Origin: Phyllobacterium bourgognense
Lineage (GTDB): Bacteria > Pseudomonadota > Alphaproteobacteria > Rhizobiales > Rhizobiaceae
Direction: 5' to 3'
DNA length: 64,000 nucleotides
NCBI RefSeq assembly: GCF_003337575.1
Contig: NZ_QPJM01000004.1
Span: forward strand, 1-64,000
The position numbers and the translations under genes were made by a program. The first letter of the stretch is position 1, and each line of letters begins with the position of its first letter. A model generated the notes under the pieces. The model did not search any database. It was not told the DNA's origin and was given only the letters and a program-made list of their open reading frames with translations. Positions 20,430-26,702 of this stretch are shown here, one piece after another.

Positions 20430-21278
20430 CTACCAACTCCCCGATGCGCCGCCGCCGCCGGACGAACCGCCGCCGCCTGAAAAGCCACCGCCACCGCCAC
20501 CCGAAGACCAGCCACCCCCACCGGACGACCAACCGCCACCGCCCGAGGACCATCCGCCACCGCCGCCACCTCTCGAGCCAATGTCGAAGATCATGCCCAG
20601 CCACTCGTAGCGGCCAGGCGCAATCTTGCGCCCGAAGGATGTAACGACGGCGGGAAGTATGATCCCGCTGAAGAACATGAACAAAAAAATCATGACGAAG
20701 ATGAGCATCACCCAATCGACGTCGGAGGTAGGCTCCTGAACATTGCGTTTGGCGCGCGCCTCGAGTTCAGCGGCATCACCGGAAAGGACAGCAAGAATGC
20801 CATCGACACCTTTCGAGATTCCACCCGAATAATCGCCCGAGCGAAATCCCGGTATGACGGCATTTTCGATGATGAGCTTGGACAGAAGGTCGGTCAGCGT
20901 GCCTTCAAGGCCATAACCGACCTCGATGCGCACCTTGCGATCGTTTGGTGCGACGACGAGAAGAACGCCATTGTTTTCCTGTTTTTGACCGAGCGCCCAG
21001 GAGCGGTAGAGCCGGTTGGAATAGGGCTCGATCTCCTCCCCATCGAGGCTCGGCACTGTGACTACCACCACCTGATCGGAGGATTTCGCTTCGAACGCTG
21101 CCAATTTCTGCGTTATCTGCTCGCGCGTTGCCGCGTCGATGACGTTCGCAGCATCGACGACGCGACCTGTCAAAGCAGGAAGTTCGGCGGCAAATCCGCT
21201 GACCGACAGCAGTGCCAGCAGCGCGATAGCCAATAGCAGGCGGTTGAACCCAACCGCAATTTGGCGCAATGCGCTCAT
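20430..21278 (-). CDS. YgcG-type TPM-domain protein with Gly-rich tail
   Basis: 282-aa protein: signal peptide (1-30, ending SGFAAELPAL), exported TPM domain (~35-180; VVDAANVID, YSNRLYRSWALGQKQENNGV, KVRIEVGYGLEG), a membrane helix (~208-228), and a cytoplasmic glycine-rich tail from ~248 with GGGGWSS-type heptads. The DNA under the tail is a ~21-bp tandem repeat (20440-20575). It follows lemA by 9 bp. LemA-YgcG pairs are widespread; a role in envelope stress is an inference. Confidence 0.85.
   Translation of the reverse strand: MSALRQIAVGFNRLLLAIALLALLSVSGFAAELPALTGRVVDAANVIDAATREQITQKLAAFEAKSSDQVVVVTVPSLDGEEIEPYSNRLYRSWALGQKQENNGVLLVVAPNDRKVRIEVGYGLEGTLTDLLSKLIIENAVIPGFRSGDYSGGISKGVDGILAVLSGDAAELEARAKRNVQEPTSDVDWVMLIFVMIFLFMFFSGIILPAVVTSFGRKIAPGRYEWLGMIFDIGSRGGGGGGWSSGGGGWSSGGGGWSSGGGGGGFSGGGGSSGGGGASGSW
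20440..20575. repeat. Tandem repeat coding the Gly-Trp-Ser heptads
   Basis: About four in-frame 21-bp units rich in CCGCC/CCACC on the + strand encode successive GGGGWSS units at the C-terminus of the YgcG-like protein. Such repeats change copy number by slippage without a frame change. Confidence 0.6.
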
Positions 21279-21287
21279 GTCTGGAGC

Positions 21288-21902
21288 CTAGAATTTGACC
21301 TGAGGCGTTTGCTTGGCTGAGTCTTCGATTGTGAAGGTCTGGTAAGGTTCATTGCCCGTATACCAGATCCACTTCCAGATCATGGTCGGCATCGTCCGGA
21401 GCGAGGTGTTATAGACCCGCACCGACTCGATATAATCCCGGCGCGATACGGCGATGCGGTTTTCCGTGCCTTCGAGCTGCGATTGCAGTGCGAGGAAGTT
21501 CTGGTTGGATTTCAGATCCGGATAGTTTTCCACGACAGCCATCAGCCGCGACAATGCTCCGGTCAACTGGGCCTGGTTCTCCTGAAACACCTTCATCGCA
21601 TTGGGATCGGTGAGGGTTTCCGGCGTTACCTGAATGGAGGTCGCCTTGGCCCGTGCCTCGACTACCGATGTCAGGACGTCCTTTTCCTGTGCGGCATAAC
21701 CTTTGACGGTCTCGACGAGGTTGGGAATAAGATCGGCCCGTCGCTGATACTGGTTCAACACCTCGCTCCACGCGGCCTTGGCCTTTTCTTCATTGGTCGG
21801 AATCGTATTGAAGCCGCAGGCTGAAAGCAGCGGTACGAGAACAAACAGGGCAATGATGGAAAATGCGCGGTGCGGTGCCGGCAGGCAAGTCGAATGTTGC
21901 AT
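21288..21902 (-). CDS. lemA: LemA-family lipoprotein
   Basis: 204-aa protein. A signal peptide ends in the lipobox LLSAC (Cys ~29), so it is probably lipidated. The helical LemA domain follows (NQYQRRADLIPNLVETVKGY, then NFLALQSQLEGTENRIAVSR), with the C-terminal NTSLRTMPTMIWKWIWYTGN. First gene of a three-gene operon with two TPM proteins. LemA proteins are helical-bundle proteins of uncertain function. Confidence 0.88.
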   Translation of the reverse strand: MQHSTCLPAPHRAFSIIALFVLVPLLSACGFNTIPTNEEKAKAAWSEVLNQYQRRADLIPNLVETVKGYAAQEKDVLTSVVEARAKATSIQVTPETLTDPNAMKVFQENQAQLTGALSRLMAVVENYPDLKSNQNFLALQSQLEGTENRIAVSRRDYIESVRVYNTSLRTMPTMIWKWIWYTGNEPYQTFTIEDSAKQTPQVKF

Positions 21903-22029
21903 TGGAATCCTCTCCCCGAGTACAGATTCACCGCTCCAGAACGAAGCACCACAAACCTAGCCATTTTTTTCTGCAAAAGGAACAGCCAAAGCGCTATGCT
22001 AAACCATTGAACGCAAACAAGGTGTCTTC

Positions 22030-22278
22030 ATGCCTGAACACGATGGAAAGCATCATTCCGATACAGAATCCAGACGCATTATCGAACGGATTAATCGCGA
22101 ATCCGCATCCCAAGGCACAACCATTGTCGAACGGACCAAGGACCACTTTTCAGCCGGCGACGCCGATTCGGCCGACCCCATAGAAGTCTGGGGCACACGC
22201 ATCGGCAGGTTTCTGGGATTGCTTGTCTTGATCGCCATGATTATCTGGGTGATCAGTTCTATAGTCGGCAAGGGTTGA
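22030..22278 (+). CDS. Small membrane protein of unknown function
   Basis: 82-aa protein. A polar N-terminal two thirds (MPEHDGKHHSDTESRRIIER) is followed by one C-terminal membrane helix (FLGLLVLIAMIIWVISSIVG), a tail-anchored layout. I do not recognise a family. It sits 41 bp upstream of pdxY on the same strand and could be cotranscribed. Confidence 0.65.
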   Translation: MPEHDGKHHSDTESRRIIERINRESASQGTTIVERTKDHFSAGDADSADPIEVWGTRIGRFLGLLVLIAMIIWVISSIVGKG

Positions 22279-22318
22279 GTCGCGCTCGCTCGCCCGAACT
22301 CTCGCATGAGTATTTCCA

Positions 22319-23203
22319 ATGACCGGTTCCATTGCCCCTTCATCCAATGCCGTCATCGTCATTTCCAGCCACGTCGTGCGTGGTTCGGTCGGCAATCGCG
22401 CCGCCGTATTCGCGCTTGAGACGCTCGGCCATCCGGTATGGGCGGTGCCAACCGTCATTTTGCCCTGGCATCCCGGTCATGGACCGGCCAAGCGCATCGT
22501 GCCGGAACCGCAGCAGTTCGACGACCTGATCGCCGATCTGGAGCGCGCTCCCTGGCTCGGCGAGGTCAGCGGCATCATGACCGGTTACCTCGGCAATGCC
22601 GCGCAGGCCGTCAGTGTCGCCCGCCTGGTGGAGACCGTAAAAACGCGCAACAAGGCCGTTCTCTATCTCTGCGATCCAGTTATCGGCGATGAAAAGGGGC
22701 TTTACGTTCCGGAGGCGACTGCAAACGCCATCCGCGACGAATTGATGCCGCTCGCAGATATTTCGACGCCTAACCGCTTCGAGCTTGCATGGCTGACCGG
22801 CGCGGAACTGCCGGACAACAAGGCGATCATGCAGGCAGCGTTGCATGCAGGGCCGGGTACAATGCTTGTGACCTCGGCGCACCCGATGATTGCTGGCGGC
22901 ACCGGCAATCTGCTGGTGACGCACTCTCTGGCGCTGCTCGCCGAACACCGCCTCGTCGTCGGCCCGACCAACGGTCTCGGCGACCTTACTTCCGCGCTGT
23001 TCCTTGCACGCATGCTTGCGGGTCTTGATCTCGAACAGGTGCTGCAACGCACGACAGCCTCGGTTTTCGAGATAATGGCCCGTTCCGCCAAACGCGGCGC
23101 CGATGAATTGATGCTCGAAGCCGACGCGTCCAGCCTTTCGACACCTATGGCGATGACTCAGATGCGGCGGCTGGTTCATCCAAGTAAGGGCATCAGGGCA
23201 TAG
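22319..23203 (+). CDS. pdxY: Pyridoxal kinase
   Basis: 294-aa ribokinase-fold enzyme that phosphorylates pyridoxal (salvage to PLP). Motifs: SHVVRGSVGNRAAVFALETL at the substrate site, LYLCDPVIGDEKGLYVPE (conserved DPVxGD..GlYV), STPNRFELAWLTG, and GPTNGLGDLTSALFLARML, which contains the catalytic Asp of the anion hole. The usual GTGD is GLGD here, a mild variant. Length is normal. Confidence 0.93.
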   Translation: MTGSIAPSSNAVIVISSHVVRGSVGNRAAVFALETLGHPVWAVPTVILPWHPGHGPAKRIVPEPQQFDDLIADLERAPWLGEVSGIMTGYLGNAAQAVSVARLVETVKTRNKAVLYLCDPVIGDEKGLYVPEATANAIRDELMPLADISTPNRFELAWLTGAELPDNKAIMQAALHAGPGTMLVTSAHPMIAGGTGNLLVTHSLALLAEHRLVVGPTNGLGDLTSALFLARMLAGLDLEQVLQRTTASVFEIMARSAKRGADELMLEADASSLSTPMAMTQMRRLVHPSKGIRA

Positions 23204-23209
23204 AACGTC

Positions 23210-23353
23210 AGAGCCCGAGCCAAAGTTCGTCAGGAAGTGGCGAAAGTGGTGGTTATCGGGCACCGAAGCGCAGCGTCATTTTGGGTACGTGAGTATCGGA
23301 GCGCAGAAAAACGCCATTCGCAGCCCGTCATGGCGAATTTTGGCTCGGGCTCT
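23210..23353. repeat. Dispersed intergenic hairpin repeat, family A, copy 3, with long arms
   Basis: Bounded by a perfect 15-bp inverted repeat, AGAGCCCGAGCCAAA (23210-23224) and its complement (23339-23353). Inside are the boxes GGGCACCGAAGCGCAG and GAGTATCGGAGCGCAG. It fills the pdxY-carbonic anhydrase gap and gives the clearest full-length boundaries of the family. Confidence 0.8.
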
Positions 23354-23396
23354 TAGACCAATTGATCTTATCGGGGTTCCGGATTAGAGGAAGAGA

Positions 23397-24065
23397 ATGA
23401 CCTTGCTTCCTGAGAAACTTCTCACCGGCTATCGCAACTTCATGGCGCATCGCTATGCCAACGAGACGATGCGCTACAAGCAGCTTGCGGATCAGGGGCA
23501 GACGCCCGAAACACTGGTCATCGCCTGCTGCGACTCCCGCTCCGCGCCCGAGATCATCTTCGACACGGCACCCGGCGAGATTTTCGTGCTGCGCAACGTG
23601 GCCAATCTCGTGCCGCCATATGCGCCGGACGGAGAATACCACTCCACCTCCGCGGCCCTCGAATTTGCGGTGCAGAGCCTGAAAGTCAAGAATATCGTCG
23701 TCCTCGGTCACGGCAGGTGCGGCGGCATCAAGGCAGCGCTCGACAATGACAGCCAGCCGCTCTCCCCCGGCGACTTCATCGGCAAGTGGATGAGCCTCGT
23801 CGGCCCCGCAGCCGAAGCGGTTTCCGCCAATGAGCTGATGACCCCGTTCGAGCGTCAGACTGCGCTGGAGCGCATATCTATCCGCTATTCACTGAAAAAC
23901 CTGCGCAGCTTTCCTTGTGTCGATATACTTGAAAAGAAAGGTCGCCTCACCTTGCATGGCGCCTGGTTCGACATTTCGACCGGTGAATTGTGGATCATGA
24001 ACCCTGAAACCGGTGACTTCCTTCGTCCCGACCCCGAAGAGGTCGGCGCAACCGCGCTGGAATAG
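23397..24065 (+). CDS. Beta-class carbonic anhydrase
   Basis: 222-aa enzyme interconverting CO2 and bicarbonate. Zinc ligands are visible in CCDSRSAPE (Cys with the Asp-Arg dyad, ~residues 40-46) and in LGHGRCGGIK (His and Cys, ~103-110). EIFVLRNVANLVPP is the conserved strand next to the active site. ATG 23397 is preceded by AGAGGAAG. Length and spacing are normal. Confidence 0.93.
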   Translation: MTLLPEKLLTGYRNFMAHRYANETMRYKQLADQGQTPETLVIACCDSRSAPEIIFDTAPGEIFVLRNVANLVPPYAPDGEYHSTSAALEFAVQSLKVKNIVVLGHGRCGGIKAALDNDSQPLSPGDFIGKWMSLVGPAAEAVSANELMTPFERQTALERISIRYSLKNLRSFPCVDILEKKGRLTLHGAWFDISTGELWIMNPETGDFLRPDPEEVGATALE

Positions 24066-24079
24066 GGGGAGACAAGAGA

Positions 24080-24490
24080 ATGGCGCGATTGATATTCATG
24101 ATCGCCGTCATTCTTCTAACAATGCTTCCTGCCATGGCGAACGACGCACACAACGTCATCATCGAGAGCTGGTATTCTGCGCTCGGTACCGCCGACCACG
24201 CGGTTTTCGACAGAATTCTGGCCGATGACGCAACGGTCATCCTTGAAGACATCGATACGATCCAGACCAAGGATGAATTTCTGGCCAGCCTTGATGAATG
24301 GAAGAGCGCCGTGCGTGGCGCCAGGGTGCGCCATCGTATCGGCGGCGTTGAAGGCGATACAACGACCGTTTTCGTCTGCTATCAATTCCCGGCGAACACC
24401 ACCTATACGCGCGAGATCTTCAATTTTCGCAGCGGCAGGATCATAGAGAGCGCCCAGAGTTCACTAGGTGAGGCCTGCGAAGGTTTTTGA
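24080..24490 (+). CDS. Secreted NTF2-like (SnoaL-type) protein
   Basis: 136-aa protein with a signal peptide (1-20, ending PAMA) followed by an NTF2-like cone fold: ESWYSALGTADHAVFDRILA, LEDIDTIQTKDEFLASLDEW, and a C-terminal pair of strands around TTYTREIFNFRSGRI. It is 14 bp after carbonic anhydrase and preceded by GGGGGAGA, so probably cotranscribed and periplasmic. No catalytic role can be assigned. Confidence 0.72.
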   Translation: MARLIFMIAVILLTMLPAMANDAHNVIIESWYSALGTADHAVFDRILADDATVILEDIDTIQTKDEFLASLDEWKSAVRGARVRHRIGGVEGDTTTVFVCYQFPANTTYTREIFNFRSGRIIESAQSSLGEACEGF

Positions 24491-24498
24491 AGTGGAAA

Positions 24499-24518
24499 GG
24501 CCGGCGCGAGCGCCGGCC
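24499..24518. terminator. Strong hairpin between convergent genes
   Basis: GGCCGGCGC, GA, GCGCCGGCC: a perfect 9-bp GC stem between the NTF2-like gene and the convergent lytic transglycosylase. There is no T tract, so intrinsic termination is uncertain; it may stabilise both 3' ends. Confidence 0.45.
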
Positions 24519-24545
24519 AGGAAACATCGTCAACGGCGAACCCGA

Positions 24546-25367
24546 TTATTCACCGTCGATCTTCGCGCCCATATAGGCAATCGCCTGTTGGTAGACACTG
24601 GCAGCATTCCAGCCAGCGATGGCGCCGAAATTCGCCTGCCCCGGCTGGTAACCTGCGCCCCGCTGCCAGCCATGTCCGACCAGAAAATTCGCTGTCGATG
24701 CGAGGGCATCCGCCTTCGAGCGGACCATGTCGATACGGCCATTGCCGTCGCCATCAGCTCCATAACGCAAGACGTTCAAAGGCAGGAACTGCGTCTGACC
24801 GATTTCGCCATGCATGGCGCCGACTGCATTTGGAGCAAGCGTGCCATTGTCGATCAGCTTCAAAGCGGCATTGAGATTGGGGCGAAAATAGTCTGGCCGA
24901 CGACAGTCATAGGCTAGCGTTGCCACGGCGGAAAGCGTGTGCTGATTGCCCATAAAGCTGCCGAAACCGGTTTCCATGCCCCAGATCGCAATCAAAGGAC
25001 CAGCCGGGACGCCATAACGCTGTTCGAGGCGGGCGAACAGCGCCGCATTCTGCGCCTTCTGCGCCTTGCCCCGCGCAATGATCGTCTGACCACCGCGCAC
25101 CTGCATGAACTTGTCGAACGAATATTTGAAGCTCTTCATGTTACGATCAGCGTTGATCGTCTTCGTGGAATATTTGACACTGTCCAGTGCATTGATGCCC
25201 CTGCTACCAACACCCTGCGCCTGCGCATCCTGCTTGTAGTCCTGGACCCATGCCTCGAATCCGGCGGAAGTTTTGCCGCATTGCGCGGCAGCTTGCGCCA
25301 CACCTGCCGTCATAAGAAGCGCTGTCGCTACAGCCGCAAAAAAACTGCGTTTGGCAACGAATGCCAT
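24546..25367 (-). CDS. Lytic murein transglycosylase (MltB-type, SLT_2 domain)
   Basis: 273-aa secreted enzyme. Signal peptide 1-28 (ends AGVAQAAAQ). The catalytic glutamate is in IAIWGMETGFGSFMGNQHTL (~residue 122). HGEIGQTQFLPLNVLRYGAD and VGHGWQRGAGY are standard SLT_2 motifs. It cleaves peptidoglycan to 1,6-anhydromuropeptides. It lacks the C-terminal peptidoglycan-binding domain found in some relatives. Single gene. Confidence 0.9.
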   Translation of the reverse strand: MAFVAKRSFFAAVATALLMTAGVAQAAAQCGKTSAGFEAWVQDYKQDAQAQGVGSRGINALDSVKYSTKTINADRNMKSFKYSFDKFMQVRGGQTIIARGKAQKAQNAALFARLEQRYGVPAGPLIAIWGMETGFGSFMGNQHTLSAVATLAYDCRRPDYFRPNLNAALKLIDNGTLAPNAVGAMHGEIGQTQFLPLNVLRYGADGDGNGRIDMVRSKADALASTANFLVGHGWQRGAGYQPGQANFGAIAGWNAASVYQQAIAYMGAKIDGE

Positions 25368-25710
25368 GAAAATCTCCTCAAAGGTTGAATCGTCGTGCTC
25401 CTATCTGCCATTTTTCTTTCGTGCTGTCATCTGCAAGAATCGAGCTGTCGCCGGTGAATCGGCGCCTATTCTCAGCGTTTCAGGCTCACTATGGGCTCGC
25501 ACAAGTGGCAAATCGCATGCGTGACCGGCCAATTCCGCGACCGGCACCAATACAATCTAGGGTTGTTACTGACCCAATTGCCCCACGCGCCCGCCCTTGA
25601 ACTAATTGATGAGACCTTTTGAGAGAGTTCCGCTGGAGGCCTTTCGCGGTTTCGGCTACGCTTGCACCATATTTATTGTATATACAATAATTATTGACCA
25701 AAGCGATTCC
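25368..25710. other. Gap between lytic transglycosylase and brnT
   Basis: 343 bp of non-coding DNA holding the divergent 5' regions. Apart from the palindrome at 25673-25690 I see no gene, terminator or repeat. Confidence 0.5.
25673..25690. promoter_or_regulatory. Perfect 18-bp palindrome, probable BrnA operator
   Basis: TTATTGTATATACAATAA is its own reverse complement and lies 20 bp before the brnT ATG, directly over the expected promoter. BrnA-type antitoxins have a ribbon-helix-helix DNA-binding domain and repress their own operon, which fits this site. Confidence 0.6.
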
Positions 25711-25986
25711 ATGGATAGATTTGAGTGGGACGAGGAAAGGGCCAAAGCGAACTTGCGCAAGCATGGCGTTGCCTTTGGCGCGGCTGAAAAGTTTGAATTC
25801 AACACTGCTTTAGAGCATCTGGACGACAGGCATAATTATGAAGAGGAAAGGATTGTGGCTATAGGGTTTATCGGGCCTCCACTCTTCACTCTTGTTTACA
25901 CGGAACGGAGCGATAAAATCAGGGTCATCTCTTTGCGAAAATCAAAAACGATTGAGATCAGAAAATATGCGAAATACTATGAATGA
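25711..25986 (+). CDS. brnT: BrnT-family toxin
   Basis: 91-aa protein starting MDRFEWDEERAKANLRKHGV, the family hallmark (FEWDxxKaxxNxxKHgv). It continues with the conserved core HNYEEERIVAIGFI and the C-terminal IRVISLRKSKTIEIRKYAKY. BrnT is a RelE-fold ribonuclease that blocks translation. The ATG at 25711 is chosen by homology; an earlier in-frame ATG at 25606 lies upstream of the operator. Its 3' end overlaps the brnA start. No catalytic loss is evident, although its antitoxin looks frameshifted. Confidence 0.85.
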   Translation: MDRFEWDEERAKANLRKHGVAFGAAEKFEFNTALEHLDDRHNYEEERIVAIGFIGPPLFTLVYTERSDKIRVISLRKSKTIEIRKYAKYYE

Positions 25987-26313
25987 TCAGCAGCTCTTGG
26001 CTCATCGGGCACGGATTAGGGCGGCGCTCGACAGCATCACCCCGCGGAAGATGCCGCAATTTCAAAAGCAGTATTAGACGACCCGGACACCGTCCTCATT
26101 ACCGAATTGACAAAGCGCCGCCCCGGTCGTCCGGTTGCTGATATGCCAAAAATCCCGGTCTCCATCCGCCTTAGCCCGGATGTGCTGGATCATTATCGCT
26201 CAAGCGGGCGTGGCTGGCAGGGCCGCATCGACGAGGCATTGCGCAAGTCCATGCAACTCGAAACCCAAAATGGGCGGCCTGACGTTGCGACACGCCGGAA
26301 AAAGCGCGCCTGA
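25982..26313 (+). pseudogene. brnA: BrnA-family antitoxin, interrupted by a frameshift
   Basis: From ATG 25982 (overlapping the brnT stop) the frame reads MNDQQLLAHRARIRAALDSI and TP, then hits TAG at 26075-26077. The next frame continues EDAAISKAVLDDPDTVLITE then LTKRRPGRPVADMPKIPVSI, RLSPDVLDHYRSSGRGWQGR and IDEALRK, an ordinary BrnA C-terminus. Restoring one G near 26042-26045 (CCCG[G]CGGAAG) rejoins the two. A truncated 68-aa product starting at TTG 26107 would keep the ribbon-helix-helix. This is either a true loss of the antitoxin N-terminus or an assembly or base-call error. Confidence 0.75.
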
Positions 26314-26323
26314 CCCGGCACGT

Positions 26324-26352
26324 CTTGACTCCACGCGGCATTTCCTGTTTAA
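26324..26352 (+). promoter_or_regulatory. Predicted promoter of candidate sRNA
   Basis: CTTGAC (26324-26329), 17-bp spacer, GTTTAA (26347-26352). The -35 hexamer is a perfect alphaproteobacterial consensus. It lies just after the brnA remnant. Confidence 0.5.
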
Positions 26353-26357
26353 GCCGT

Positions 26358-26470
26358 CCATCAATCCGCGACGAGTTTTGAAACTCCGAGCAGCCGACCG
26401 GGACCCCGCAAGGGTCTAGACGATCCCGGAGGTCAACACCCGACAGCGCGATGCGCCCTCGGGTGTCATT
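26358..26470 (+). ncRNA. Candidate small RNA (~110 nt)
   Basis: The segment between the promoter and a strong terminator has no convincing reading frame but has dense secondary structure: GAGTTTTGAAACTC (5-bp stem), GACCC CGCAA GGGTC (26402-26416), and CGGGA ... TCCCG closing around it (these two alternatives share two bases). It ends in the bipartite terminator at 26436-26470. I do not recognise an Rfam family; it is not SRP RNA, 6S, tmRNA or RNase P RNA. Confidence 0.5.
26436..26470 (+). terminator. Terminator of the candidate sRNA
   Basis: ACACCCGA (26436-26443) pairs with TCGGGTGT (26459-26466), and inside GCGC GAT GCGC pairs again; CATTTT follows. It could equally end brnTA transcription. 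Confidence 0.65.
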
Positions 26471-26574
26471 TTGCTTTGAGCTCTTTGCCTTGGCGCGGTT
26501 GGTACTTATCTTTTGGGGAACAGGTCTCTGGAAGGATAAGAGTCGGTTTGGAAAGTCGCTGCGGCGAGACATAT

Positions 26575-26672
26575 GGCGTGGTTTTTGGGGTGCCCTTGCG
26601 ACGAGCGCAGCGTACGTAAACTACGTGAGCACCGGAAGCGCAGAAAATCGCGTCAGATGGCCGCCGCAGTAG
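26575..26672. repeat. Dispersed intergenic hairpin repeat, family A, copy 4, in the ffh 5' region
   Basis: It contains GAGCGCAG, the hairpin ACGTA/TACGT (26614-26618 and 26622-26626) and GAGCACCGGAAGCGCAG, ending GTCAGATGGCCGCCGCAG. It finishes about 30 bp before the ffh ATG, so it is likely transcribed in the leader. Confidence 0.7.
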
Positions 26673-26702
26673 AGTTTGCAACAGACTCTGAAGGAAAACT
26701 GG

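Noticed and set aside
20440-20575. CRISPR-like repetitive tract
   Set aside because: It is a ~21-bp in-frame tandem repeat coding Gly/Trp/Ser heptads, without unique spacers.
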